DNA of 64,000 bases from JAHEEL01 sp942491345 (GCA_942491345.1 CALOAN010000011.1:124001-188000); one strand, 5' to 3'; counted from the stretch's first letter, positions 27,031 through 36,420 are shown. Notes: generated by a model not told the origin, from the letters alone. Made by a program: numbers and translations.

Positions 27031-27258
27031 TCAGTTCGTCTCGACGGCGAACGGACCCTTCCCCTCGTCCCAGACGGCACCGTCGAGTACCGCCTCCGAC
27101 AGATCGGCCTGAGTGAGCGCCGTGCCGGCGAAGTTGGCCCTCGTGAGGTCGGCGCCGGTGAAGTTCGTGCCGCGTCGCGCCATGATGCGCTGAGCGAGCC
27201 TGCGGCTCAGCAGGTCGCGGTCGTCCGCCTTGAGGGCCCGCCCCCGCCCGGCGGCCAT
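27031..27258 (-). CDS. Short pentapeptide-repeat protein
   Basis: 75 residues from ATG 27258. After KADDRDLLSRRLAQRIMARR come four to five pentapeptide repeats (TNFTGADLTRANFAGTALTQ, ADLSEAVLDGAVW), which would fold as a short right-handed beta-helix. The related fragment at 23471-23773 has a membrane segment before the same DDRDLL block, so this copy is probably truncated at the N-terminus. Its function is unknown. Confidence 0.6.
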   Translation of the reverse strand: MAAGRGRALKADDRDLLSRRLAQRIMARRGTNFTGADLTRANFAGTALTQADLSEAVLDGAVWDEGKGPFAVETN

Positions 27259-27292
27259 CCATGCGACAGCCCCCAGTGCAAGGGTTCTCTCC

Positions 27293-27345
27293 GTCGGGCT
27301 GGCCGGATTTGAACCTGCGGCCTCTTGACCTTCCAGTTAGCCGGG
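27293..27345 (-). repeat. 3' tRNA fragment, tRNA-Pro-like
   Basis: The minus strand reads GGTCAAGAGG, a T-arm with GGTTCAAATCC, then acceptor arm CAGCCCG and discriminator A. This closely resembles the 3' part of an actinobacterial tRNA-Pro. The T-stem has one mismatch, and the 5' half (CGGGCTG, D-arm) is absent. It looks like an old attachment-site remnant inside the tRNA-Val element. Confidence 0.5.
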
Positions 27346-27535
27346 AACCGCCGAGCGCCCACACGGTGCGAGGGTTCTGGGCCTCGCCTATGAATTGGCG
27401 CATCGACAACAACGAGCGGATCCTTCGCCCATCCACCCGGCTTCTGAACCCGGGAGGAGGGGCGGTCATCGGATGCTGATCCTGCTGGTTTCGACCGATG
27501 GGTCTTGGATCCCTGCTGCGGGATTCGAGGCGGAA

Positions 27536-30500
27536 TCAGCGACCGATGGCAGAGAGCTCCTGGCCGTTTGGCGGGGTCAGGCGTCGGAGGTCGCTCTCAA
27601 TTGCGCGGCGGGTTGCGATCCATGCGACGCGTTGGTTGATGTCGCTGCTGGGTGGCGTCGGTCCGAGGAGCTTGGGTTCTTCGTCGGGTATCCCCCGGTC
27701 GGTTCGGTAGAGGAGCGCTCGATTGACAACGGCATCCCAAGCAACGCGGCGATCATGTTCGGCGGGTCGTTCTCCGAGGGTGTCGGTGATCCACTCGGGT
27801 GGCTGGTAGGCGATGGTTGCGAGCCGGTCGCGGTGTCGGTTGTGGGTTTCATCGTGCAGGTCTAGATAGTCGATGATGGATTCGCTTCTGTCACCGTCAA
27901 CGGCGGGAGACGCATCCTCGGCTTCTGGCGCCCCGAGCGCGGCTTCGATCTGTTCGAGTCGTTGTCCGAGTTCGTCGTCTGTGAGGGTCTGGGGTCCGCG
28001 TCCCGTATCGAGAGCCGCGGGTTGCGCGGCGGTGCGGCCGAGGGCCGCGATCAGCGCCGGGAGGCGGTCTGGGTGTTGGTGGGTGAGGTGGGTACATTCC
28101 TCAATGTCCGGTTCTGGGTTGGTGAGGTAGATGGTGTTGGCTTCTCGGCCTCGGCTCATGGTGACGTAGATCCATTCGCGATCGACACCGTCGCCAGCGA
28201 CGGTGTGGGCCCGGCGGGCGGTGGCTCCTTGGGCTTTGTGTCCGGTGAGGGCGTATCCCCAGTCGAGGTGGCCATCGTCGAGATACCAGGAAGGCACCGC
28301 GACCGAGTCGCTGTTGCGATCGAGGCAGATCGTCACGGTCCGCCGTTCGGTGTCGACTGCGGTCACCGTGCCCAGGTCGCCGTTGAGGACACCGAGGCGT
28401 GCCCGGTTCTTGAGACATACGACACGGTCCCCGGTCTGGAACGCCCGATCGCCAACGTCCAAGGCCGGTCCGTCAAGATGTCCTGTTTCGGCGATGACAG
28501 CGCGTGCACGCCTGGTTGAGTTGGCCGACGGTGGCGTTGCGATGTCCGAGGAGGAGTACATCGGCTGGGTCGCCGACGTCTTGGACGTCGCGGTACCAGT
28601 TCTGCACGGCTTGGTTGATGGTGTCGTCGGCGTTGGCGGCAACAATGATCTTGCCGCGTCGGTCATACATCGCGACGGCGCGGCCGATCGACCCGTCACG
28701 CAACTCGGTGAGGGCGGTTCGTTCCCATTCCTGATCTTGCCGGACGTTGTCGGTGAGTTCGATGGATGGGAGGCGGATGGAAAGTGCCCGGTAGAGACCG
28801 CCGGCGTCGATCTCAGCGAGTTGACGGTGATCGCCGATCAAGATGAGCTTTCCCGACGCTGCTTCAACGAGGTCAGAGACCTGAGCGAGCTGGCGGCTAC
28901 CGACCATCCCGGCCTCATCGACAACGACGACAACGCCTTCGGGAAGGCCACCGGTCGTCTTGGCTTCTCCGAGGAAGCGGGTGAGCGTGGAGGATCGGAT
29001 ACCGGTGGCGGATTCGAATCCTGCGGCGGTCCGGGCCGCCAACGCTGCACCCACCACAGGGGTGTTTGTCTCCTCTGCGAGTTCACCGATGATCGCCATG
29101 ACGGTCGTCTTCCCGGTCCCGGCCGCCCCCACCCCAACGTCGATGGCGTTCCCGGATGTGGCGAACCGGCGGACCATTTCGCGTTGTTCTTCAGTGAGCA
29201 TCGGATGACGCCCAAGGGCCTCGTCGATCTTCCCCACAGACGCGACCCATCGACTCGAGCCAACGCCGTCTACGGCGCGATCGATGATGCGTTGCTCAAT
29301 CGCAAGGAGTTCTGTTGTGGTGTATCGACGTTCATGGACAAGTCCCGGGAAGGTACCGCCATCGCTCCGTCGCATGACCTGGGCGGCTCTCGTCGAGCAT
29401 GCGAGATCGCGGAGGCGTTCTACGTTGACCGGGCTGAGCCAAATCGGTAGATCGCTCGCGTTGTCAGCGCCGGCGTGAATCGGGAGGATCGGGATCACAT
29501 CCGAGCGGTTTAGGAACGCTTCCACGGCGCCCTCCAGGTACGGTCGCTTCCCGCCTTCGGGGAGCGATTCAGCGGTGCTCGCGAGCACGTCGGAGCGCCC
29601 GAACGTCGATGCTTGGGCGGTGAGCCCTTCCGCGGAAGCCAAGTGGTCAAAGAGGGGTCCGGTATCAGGAACGGTGACTTCCCGGCCCCGGTCGCACACC
29701 GCCGCCACCGTTTCAATCGTGATCCCAACTTCGGCTCCCCGTGCCAGCCACTGCGACATCAACGTCTCGAGCGGGTGGTCCTGCTTCGGGCTCCGGGTGG
29801 CCAGGGTGGCGACCTCGTTCCCCGCAGGAGTATTCGCAATGTCGTGAGCGTCACGCCATGCCACGATGTCCTGTCGTCGCTGGGAGAACGTCATGATCTG
29901 GTCGCGGGTGAAGCCCTCGATGTCGGCCATGCCGTTGTGGACGGGCTGCCACCGCACGCCGAGCCGTTCGGTGAGGCGGCTCCGCAGCTCAGCCTCGTGG
30001 AGATACCCGGCGGCCAGTTGATACCGATACAAGAGGCGTCCGTCAATCGCCCGCCAGATACCGTCAACGCCCTTCACTCGGTTCCCCACCACCACGTGAG
30101 TATGAAGCTGCGGGTCATCGGCACGGGACGTGAACTCCGTGAACCACGCCGACACGTAGCCCTGAGTTCGAATCGGCCACGTCTCAACCCGCAAGCGAGG
30201 CATCCCATCCTCGCCAAGAACGGGCACGCCGTCGTCGTCGAAAATGGGAGTCCGGGACGCTCCCCGCGTCGATGATGCCACCGACTCCATGTACGAGACG
30301 GCCTCAGCGGTGGCCTCCTCGAACGCTTCAACGACATGCTTACGCGTCTCGTCGTCTCCAAACGCCCACAACAGCGACACCGACTTGTCCGCCGAGAACG
30401 TCAAGTCCCACGCCGCTACTCCGTCCTTGCGAAGCCGATGCCCGAGCTGCTCCCCCGTGTCGGGATGCTGCCCGTCGAAGAGACGCACCAGGCCCTCAGC

Positions 30501-30653
30501 CGTCACCGCGCCGTCGATACCCATCTCGGCTGCACCACTGCCGTGCCAGGAACCGCTCGCTGTGCCGCCTCGCAGGTAGTAGTCCTCGCGAGGTGAGATC
30601 TCCCCCACCTTCTGGAGGTAGTAGTCCTTGCGGGCCTTGGCGAGACTCAACAC
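27536..30653 (-). pseudogene. MobF-type relaxase/helicase (TrwC/TraA-like), one frameshift
   Basis: The N-terminal relaxase domain begins at GTG 30653 (LSLAKARKDYYLQKVG). It has the tyrosine pair YYL and the metal-binding histidines QLHTHVVVGNRV. A UvrD-like helicase follows with Walker A GVGAAGTGKTT and VVVVDEAGMVGSRQL. Near 28505 one extra base breaks the frame. The rest (GDRVVCLKNRARLG, WGYALTGHKAQGATA, IYVTMSRGREANTIYLTNPE) continues to 27536 in another frame. Repaired, the protein would have ~1,040 residues and would nick oriT and unwind DNA for conjugal mobilisation. The break could be real or a consensus error. Confidence 0.88.
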
Positions 30654-30979
30654 CCCGACACCCCCACCCGGTCTACTGGTATACCCCAGCAACTGTGTTG
30701 CAGGTGCGTGTGTTGAAAAGGCCGGTTCGGACCGAGACGCGCGACAGGGTTGACGGGGAGCTCGAGAGGACTGTTCTGCCGGCGGGGACGGCTCGACGTG
30801 CCATTTCCCGTTTCGATCTGGTCCATGTGACGGATAGTGAAGAAGGACCCTTGCCACAGAGTTGGCGCAACATCGAGATCCAGACTCTCCACGGAGAATC
30901 CGGGTTCTTCGTTGCCGGAGAGATCTCGGCCGTCACGGACACTGGTTGCGTGCTGCATTGCGCCCGAGTAGACGCGACA

Positions 30980-31011
30980 ACCCTCTCAGCGGAGTGTCAA
31001 CAGCCCTGTCA
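30980..31011 (+). repeat. Single iteron plus half-iteron
   Basis: ACCCTCTCAGCGGAGTGTCA at 30980-30999 is followed at a 23-bp period by the half unit GCCCTGTCA. It repeats the layout of the main cluster at 31295. Confidence 0.7.
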
Positions 31012-31294
31012 ACCGAATCATCCCAGGGTCGCTGTATCCCTGGAATCCGTTGCGCAGCAACGCTTCTCGCAGCATCGCCGGGTATTCGAAAGAAATCTCT
31101 TCGACCCCACGTTCCTGGGCCGTCTCGGCTCGCTGCCAAGGATCCGCCAACCCTGTGCCAAGGGTCCGATACGACGATCACAGCCGCGAACCCGGCGGCG
31201 CCGAGTTGAAAGGCCTGTCATCAACCCTCCAACCGGCAAAGGACCAACCCGGACGAAATCCAGCGGCAATTCCCTCGCCGGCCGACCGCGCCGA

Positions 31295-31482
31295 ACCCTC
31301 TCACCAGAGTGTCAACAACCCTCTCACGAGAATGTCAACAACCCTGTCAGAAACCCTCCAACTGCAGGTCAGAGACAACGTCCGCGAACGCGAACGCCAC
31401 CTCCCCGCCGGCGACACCCGAAAGAAGAGAACATCGAAATGACACTCTGCTGAGAGGGTTGCTGACACTCTGGTGAGAGGGT
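31295..31482. repeat. Two opposed iteron pairs with 23-bp period
   Basis: Plus-strand units are ACCCTCTCACCAGAGTGTCA (31295-31314), ACCCTCTCACGAGAATGTCA (31318-31337) and the half unit ACCCTGTCA (31341-31349). Minus-strand units are at 31440-31459 and 31463-31482 (TGACACTCTGGTGAGAGGGT). All neighbours are spaced 23 bp. The pairs face each other across ~90 bp just upstream of xis. Such an arrangement suits multimer binding by an excisionase, an integrase arm domain, a relaxase accessory protein or a replication initiator. Confidence 0.8.
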
Positions 31483-31501
31483 CGACCCGCATGATCCGAC
31501 C

Positions 31502-31717
31502 ATGAACAACAACGAAGCCCGTCTCCTCACCGCAGACGAACTCGCCGACTTCCTCGACGTCCCAATCAAGACCCTCTACGCATGGCGCTACCGGGGCAAA
31601 GGACCCATCGGCTTCCGAGCCGGCCGACACATCCGCTACCGGTGGGTCGACGTCGAGGCGTGGATCGAGGACCGTATCGCCCACACGTGTCACACCCGGG
31701 TGGCACAATCGCCGTAG
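31502..31717 (+). CDS. Excisionase-type helix-turn-helix protein
   Basis: 71 residues of the AlpA/Xis-like MerR-HTH type: LLTADELADFLDVPIKTLYA (helix-turn-helix), WRYRGKGPIGFRAG (wing) and RHIRYRWVDVEAWIED. It precedes the integrase by 35 bp and probably directs excision of the element or represses int. The iteron pair ends 20 bp upstream of its start, so it may bind there. Confidence 0.85.
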   Translation: MNNNEARLLTADELADFLDVPIKTLYAWRYRGKGPIGFRAGRHIRYRWVDVEAWIEDRIAHTCHTRVAQSP

Positions 31718-31752
31718 AGCCATCGAGTTGGCTGATTCGAGGAGGTGCCATC

Positions 31753-32889
31753 GTGGCATGGGTAGAGAAGACACCAAAGGACAAGGGCCACGCCTGGCGC
31801 GTTGGGTATCGGGGCCCCGACCGGCGTCAGCGGTACAAGACGTTCACCCGCAAGACCGACGCCGACCTATTCGCTGCAACCGTCGAGACCGACATGTCCC
31901 GCGGTGATTGGACCGACCCCCACCTCGGCAAGATCACCGTCACCGACTGGGCCTCCCAGGTCGAAGCCAGCCGCCTCAACCGTCGCCCGTCCACGATCGC
32001 CCGCGACGACTCATACCTACGCAGCTTCATCCTCCCCACCTTTGGAGACCACACGCTGGTCCAGGTCCAGCCCGTCGCGGTCCAACAATGGGTCGCCAAG
32101 CTCAACACGACCGGGTATGCGGCGGCGACGATCCGCAAGGCCTACGAACTCCTCGCCCGGATCTTCACCACAGCCGTCGACTCGGGCCTCATCGCCCGCA
32201 CACCGTGTCGAGGCGTGAAACTGCCGAAGATCGAACAAAGCGAGAAGCGGTACCTCACCCCCACCGAGATCCAACACCTGGCGGATGCGATCGATCCCCG
32301 GTTCCAGGCACTTGTGCTCACCGCTGCGTACAGCGGCGCCCGGTTCGGGGAGCTCGCCGGCCTCAGCGTCGACCACTACGAACCACTCAAACGAACAATC
32401 CGCATCGAACGGAACCTCACCGAAGTCTCCGGGAGGCTCGCCTTCGGAGAGACCAAGACCCGCGCAGCCCGACGCACCGTCTCGATCCCAACCTGGCTCG
32501 TCGACGTCCTCGCCCAACACATCGCCACCTACCCCGGAGACGATGGCTTGATATTCACCGCCCCTGCAGGTGGGCCGCTGCGTCGTACCAGCTTCCGCAG
32601 CCGATTCTGGAAACCCGCCGTGCAATCCTCCGTCGGTGAACCGTGCCGGTTCCACGACATGAGACACACCCATGTTGCGCTCCTCATCGACCAAGGAGCA
32701 CACCCCTCGGTGATCGCCTCCCGGCTCGGTCACACGTCGGTGCGGACCGTCCTCGACGTCTACGGACACCTCTTCGAAGGCCTCGACCGCGACATCGCCG
32801 ACGCCCTCGACGCGCCCTCCGACGCACCTGCTGCCTACTTTCTGCCTACTTTGGGGCAGAACAAGGTCATCGACTTTCCAACCAAATAG
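31753..32889 (+). CDS. int: Tyrosine recombinase (site-specific integrase)
   Basis: 378 residues from GTG 31753, which has GAGGAGGT immediately upstream; the longer open frame before it is not coding. An N-terminal AP2-like arm-binding part (AWRVGYRGPDRRQRYKTF) and a SAM-like core-binding domain precede the catalytic domain. The catalytic residues are complete: Arg in YSGARFGELAGL, Lys in TKTRAARR, His-x2-Arg in FHDMRHTH, His in SRLGHTS and Tyr in DVYGHLF. The gene ends beside the tRNA-Val attachment site, as expected for the integrase of this element. Confidence 0.95.
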   Translation: MAWVEKTPKDKGHAWRVGYRGPDRRQRYKTFTRKTDADLFAATVETDMSRGDWTDPHLGKITVTDWASQVEASRLNRRPSTIARDDSYLRSFILPTFGDHTLVQVQPVAVQQWVAKLNTTGYAAATIRKAYELLARIFTTAVDSGLIARTPCRGVKLPKIEQSEKRYLTPTEIQHLADAIDPRFQALVLTAAYSGARFGELAGLSVDHYEPLKRTIRIERNLTEVSGRLAFGETKTRAARRTVSIPTWLVDVLAQHIATYPGDDGLIFTAPAGGPLRRTSFRSRFWKPAVQSSVGEPCRFHDMRHTHVALLIDQGAHPSVIASRLGHTSVRTVLDVYGHLFEGLDRDIADALDAPSDAPAAYFLPTLGQNKVIDFPTK

Positions 32890-32916
32890 CAGAAACCCCT
32901 GCGGTGCAAGGGTTTC
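32889..32916. terminator. Shared terminator of tRNA-Val and integrase
   Basis: GAAACCCCTGC / GCAAGGGTTTC forms an 11-bp stem with two wobble pairs and a 3-nt loop, between the integrase stop and the tRNA 3' end. Confidence 0.6.
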
Positions 32917-32918
32917 AA

Positions 32919-32967
32919 GAGTGGGCGCTACTGGGATCGAACCAGTGACCTCTGCCGTGTGAAGGCA
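32919..32967 (-). repeat. attR: 3' portion of the intact tRNA-Val
   Basis: Identical to 5539-5587. It lies inside the complete tRNA gene, so the insertion preserved tRNA function. Confidence 0.9.
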
Positions 32968-32993
32968 GCGCTCTCCCGCTGAGCTAAGCGCCC
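32922..32993 (-). tRNA. tRNA-Val(CAC)
   Basis: 72 nt on the minus strand with every stem paired: acceptor GGGCGCT/AGCGCCC, D-stem GCTC/GAGC, anticodon stem CTGCC/GGCAG with loop TTCACAC (anticodon CAC), and T-stem ACTGG/CCAGT with TTCGATC. The discriminator is A; CCA is not encoded. Confidence 0.97.
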
Positions 32994-33272
32994 TGGAGCG
33001 GAGAGTGTAGCCGTGGTCGTATCTAGGCTCGGGCAGATGGAAAAGCACCGAATGGACCGCGAACGGCGTCCCGCGCCATTGGCGGGCGCCGGCCCGGATG
33101 ACGGGCGTAGTCTCGGTGATTCGCCGCTTGATCCCCTCCGTCCGCGGCTTCGCCGCTGCCACCTCCCCCTGAGCGGGATGAATTCAGAATGCGCACGACC
33201 TTGTTCCCTCCGTCACCCCGGCGGGAGCCGCCTATCCCTGAGGGGGAGGAACCGATCCGAGCAGGTGTACCC

Positions 33273-33626
33273 GTGAATCGACGAGAGTTCTCGCGGGCTG
33301 TGGATGAGACGCTTGCCGAGCTGCCGGAGTGGGTGGTTGAGCGTGTCGACAATCTGGTTGTTGACATCGAGGACTGGCCCACGGCGGAGCAAGACCCGGA
33401 GGGAAACGGGATCCTCGGCATCTACGACGGTGTTTCGTTGGCCGATCGCGGCGTCGACTACTTCGGATTCACGCCGGATCGAATCGTCATCTTCTATCAG
33501 CCGCACCTCGAACTCGGGCTCAGCGACTCGGAGCTTCGCTCCGAAATCCGCGTGACCGTCCTCCACGAAATGGCACACCACCTCGGCATCGACGATGACC
33601 GCCTCCACGAACTCGGTTGGGACTGA
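33273..33626 (+). CDS. Metallopeptidase family protein (minimal zincin, DUF1025-like)
   Basis: 117 residues of the zincin-like MMP family. The zinc site is complete: HEMAHHLGIDDDRLHELGW (HExxHxxG with the following conserved RLHELG). GTG 33273 (NRREFSRAVDE) matches the usual family start; ATG 33189 would add 28 low-complexity residues. The protein is cytoplasmic and its substrate unknown. It is the first gene beyond the tRNA-Val element and looks like normal chromosome. Confidence 0.85.
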   Translation: MNRREFSRAVDETLAELPEWVVERVDNLVVDIEDWPTAEQDPEGNGILGIYDGVSLADRGVDYFGFTPDRIVIFYQPHLELGLSDSELRSEIRVTVLHEMAHHLGIDDDRLHELGWD

Positions 33627-33681
33627 CCCGGGGCGCGCCCGGCCACCGCGGTACACTCGCAGAGCACGACGAAGGAGGGTA

Positions 33682-33957
33682 ATGGACGAGCTCATTGCGC
33701 AGATCATGGAGAAGACCGGCGTCACGGCCGAAAAGGCCAAGGAGATGCTCGGAGTCACTGCGGACTGGATGAAGGAACGCCTCCCCGACGACGTGGCCAA
33801 TCAGATCGGCTCGATCATCTCCGGTGCCGGCGACGCAGCCGGAACGGCCACCGGTGCAGCAACGGGAGCCGCCGCTGCCGCGACCGGGAAGGCGGGCGAC
33901 CTGTGGAACACGGCAAAGGGCACGGTCTCCGGCCTCGTCCAGAACGACGATCAGTAG
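33682..33957 (+). CDS. Small Ala/Gly-rich conserved protein
   Basis: 91 residues from ATG 33682, with GAAGGAGGG upstream. The N-terminus is helical (MDELIAQIMEKTGVTAEKAK, then MLGVTADWMKERLPDDVANQ). The middle is a repeated Ala/Gly/Thr segment (GTATGAATGAAAAATGKAGD) and the end is amphipathic. It resembles DUF2267/DUF2780-like small proteins, but I cannot assign a family. plsB begins 7 bp downstream, so the two are likely co-transcribed. Confidence 0.75.
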   Translation: MDELIAQIMEKTGVTAEKAKEMLGVTADWMKERLPDDVANQIGSIISGAGDAAGTATGAATGAAAAATGKAGDLWNTAKGTVSGLVQNDDQ

Positions 33958-33964
33958 CTTCGAC

Positions 33965-36334
33965 ATGTCTGCCGTCTGGGACCCTCCGCTGAACGATGAG
34001 CCACCGTGGCCGGTGAGCGGCGATGGGCCATTCGTGCTCCTCATCGATGCCCAGTCGACGATCGAGCGCGAGCTGATCAAGGGTTGGATCGAACGCAACC
34101 AGCCTGAAGGCGCCCGCGTTGACAAGACCTACATTCCCGCAGGACGCATGGTCCGCCGACGCAAGCGCACCGACCCTCGGCTGGAGGCTCGCCTCGCCCA
34201 AGAAGACGACCCAATCATGATTCCGCTCCGTGTGGTATGGCTTCCCGGCGAACAAGGTGGGGGACGCCGCGTCTCGATCAAAGACGTCCTCATGTTCGGC
34301 GACCCTCGCGATCCGAACCTGCTGCGCCAGCGGTGGATCCGCACCATGCACCCGGATCGGATTCGAGTGATCGTCGCCGAGCCCGGATCCAAGTCGGACT
34401 TGGAGATCAGATGGCGAGACCCGAGTGGCCGCGGCCCGGCTGAAGGCACCTCATTCGCTGAGTTCGTCGCACTCAAAGCATGGATCGCACTTGAGCGAGC
34501 CGAGCGAACACTGAGAGGCGCCCGATACAAGGTTCCCAAGTTCCTCGCTGAGGACCTGTTCTGGTCTCGGGGTTTCCAGAGAGGCGTCGCACGCCTCGCG
34601 ATCGCTGAGGGTGAATCCCTCGGCTCGATGCAGAAGCGAACCGGCCGGTACCTCAAAGAGATCGCTGCGACGCACACCCCGTACGTGATCGACATCGTCA
34701 CCGGCGTCATGGCGTGGGTGCTCAGCCTCGGCTATCGACAGCTCGTCTATTCGGCCGACGACCTGCAGGAGCTCTACCAGATCGGCGAGAACCACCCCCT
34801 CGTGTTCCTGCCGTCGCACAAGTCGAACTCCGACCACCTCGTACTCCAGTACGTGCTGTACCAGAACGAATTCCCGCCCAATCACACCGCGGGTGGCATC
34901 AACATGAACTTCTTCCCGATCGGCCCGTTGCTGCGTCGATCCGGCATCTTCTTCATCCGTCGCGAATTCAAAGACAACGCCCCCTACAAGTTCACAATTC
35001 GCCAATACGTCGACTACCTCCTCGAGAAGCGTTTCCCGCTCGAGTGGTATCTCGAAGGCGGACGATCGAGAACCGGGAAACTCCGGTCTCCGCGCCTCGG
35101 TATGTTGTCCTATGTCGTCGATGCGTACCTGCGCGGTCTCGTCGACGACATCGTCTTCATCCCGGTATCGATCGCCTACGACCAGATCTCCGACCTCAGC
35201 GGATATGCATCCGAACAACGCGGAGGGCAGAAGGAGAAGGAGGGATTCGGGTGGGCGCTGAAGTTCATCGGAAATCTGCGGCGTCGATACGGTTCGATTC
35301 ACGTTCGTTTCGGTGAACCGCTGTCCCTTCATGGGACCCTTCCGATGGGTACCAGCCTCAAGACCGAGCGCGGGCGCTACATCATCCCCAAGCTCGCATT
35401 CGAGATCTCCAACCGGATCAACGACGTCACCCCGATCACGCCGATCAGTCTCGTGACGCTTGCGCTGCTCAGCCACCCGTCAGAAGGCCTGACGGTTCAC
35501 GAAACCGTGGCGGCGCTCGAGCCGTTCGTCGACTACGTTCGACGGCGCGACCTTCCCACAACAGCTGCTCCAGGAACCGAGCTCAATCCCGACACCGTGC
35601 GAACGGCACTTGATGAACTTGCATTGAGCAAGGTGGTGTCGCGCATCGAAGGCCTCACTGATGTGGTCTACGTCATCGAGAGCGACCAGCACCTTGCAGC
35701 GGCGTACTACCGCAATACCGTCATCCACTTCTTCGTCAATCGATCCATCGTGGAAGCATCGATCGCCGGGATGATGCGCAGCGGCACGACGGGCATGGAG
35801 GAGTTGCTCGCCCGAGCCTTCGGATGGCGCGCCATCCTCAAGTTCGATTTCTTCTTCGAGGGGCGGGCGAACTTCCGGGATTCGGTCATTCAGGAGTTGC
35901 TGCTGGCCTGCCCCGACGGTGTGGAACTGGTGAACAACGGCGATCTGGAAACTGCGGCCAAAGCCTTCGACCCGCCGGTGAGTCCGGCTGTGCTCCTGCC
36001 GTTCCTCGAGGCGTACCGCATCGTCGCAGCGGTCATCTCGCAGGCAGACCCGAACGAGACGCTCGATGCCAAGACCATCGCACATCGCTCGTTGCTGCTG
36101 GGACGCCAGGAAGCAGCACAAGGGAAGACCACGACACCCGAGTCACTCTCGACCGAACTCTTCAACTCCGGTATCGCTCTGGCCGACAACGCCGGCCTTC
36201 TCGGCCGCGGGGATCAAGAGATACGGGACGAATTCCTCGAAGACATTGATGATGCACTCGCCGATCTTCGCGTTGTCCAGGTCACCGCACAGGCGCGAGT
36301 GATCATTCCATCGTCGCGCAAAATGACTAGTTGA
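33965..36334 (+). CDS. plsB: Glycerol-3-phosphate 1-O-acyltransferase PlsB
   Basis: 789 residues. PlsB transfers an acyl group from acyl-CoA or acyl-ACP to sn-glycerol-3-phosphate, the first step of phospholipid synthesis, at the membrane. The four acyltransferase blocks are in order: LPSHKSNSDHLVL (HX4D), NFFPIGPLLRRSGIFFIRR, LEGGRSRTGK and FIPVSIAYDQ. The long N- and C-terminal regions are as in actinobacterial PlsB. The ATG follows the preceding gene by 7 bp with no obvious ribosome-binding site, suggesting coupled translation. Confidence 0.93.
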   Translation: MSAVWDPPLNDEPPWPVSGDGPFVLLIDAQSTIERELIKGWIERNQPEGARVDKTYIPAGRMVRRRKRTDPRLEARLAQEDDPIMIPLRVVWLPGEQGGGRRVSIKDVLMFGDPRDPNLLRQRWIRTMHPDRIRVIVAEPGSKSDLEIRWRDPSGRGPAEGTSFAEFVALKAWIALERAERTLRGARYKVPKFLAEDLFWSRGFQRGVARLAIAEGESLGSMQKRTGRYLKEIAATHTPYVIDIVTGVMAWVLSLGYRQLVYSADDLQELYQIGENHPLVFLPSHKSNSDHLVLQYVLYQNEFPPNHTAGGINMNFFPIGPLLRRSGIFFIRREFKDNAPYKFTIRQYVDYLLEKRFPLEWYLEGGRSRTGKLRSPRLGMLSYVVDAYLRGLVDDIVFIPVSIAYDQISDLSGYASEQRGGQKEKEGFGWALKFIGNLRRRYGSIHVRFGEPLSLHGTLPMGTSLKTERGRYIIPKLAFEISNRINDVTPITPISLVTLALLSHPSEGLTVHETVAALEPFVDYVRRRDLPTTAAPGTELNPDTVRTALDELALSKVVSRIEGLTDVVYVIESDQHLAAAYYRNTVIHFFVNRSIVEASIAGMMRSGTTGMEELLARAFGWRAILKFDFFFEGRANFRDSVIQELLLACPDGVELVNNGDLETAAKAFDPPVSPAVLLPFLEAYRIVAAVISQADPNETLDAKTIAHRSLLLGRQEAAQGKTTTPESLSTELFNSGIALADNAGLLGRGDQEIRDEFLEDIDDALADLRVVQVTAQARVIIPSSRKMTS

Positions 36335-36420
36335 CCACGTTCAGTGGTCGGTGATACACTCCCTGTGGGCAGTCGGCGGCAGAAGAGGGCACCCGGAACA
36401 AGATCTTCGGGAGCTCGCCT

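Larger units (their letters stand above)
30654..31501. other. Regulatory/transfer region between relaxase and excisionase
   Basis: About 850 bp without a credible gene. It holds the iteron clusters at 30980-31009 and 31295-31482, plus the outward promoters of the relaxase (minus) and xis-int (plus). It is the natural place for oriT or a replication or excision control region. No nic consensus could be recognised. Confidence 0.6.
5539..32967. mobile_element. Integrated element (IME/ICE-like genomic island) at tRNA-Val(CAC)
   Basis: An exact 49-bp direct repeat of the tRNA-Val 3' part, including the anticodon arm, lies at 5539-5587 (attL) and 32919-32967 (attR). The complete tRNA is at the right. 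The integrase gene ends 33 bp from it, preceded by an excisionase and, further left, a relaxase and iterons. This is the standard architecture of tRNA-targeted integrative elements. No type IV secretion genes are seen, so it would be mobilisable rather than self-transmissible. The relaxase frameshift and many decayed cargo genes suggest it may now be immobile. Cargo runs from 5.9 to 27.3 kb. Confidence 0.85.

Noticed and set aside
31295..31482. CRISPR array
   Set aside because: Units are on both strands, only 3 bp separates neighbours and no spacers or cas genes are present; iterons fit better.
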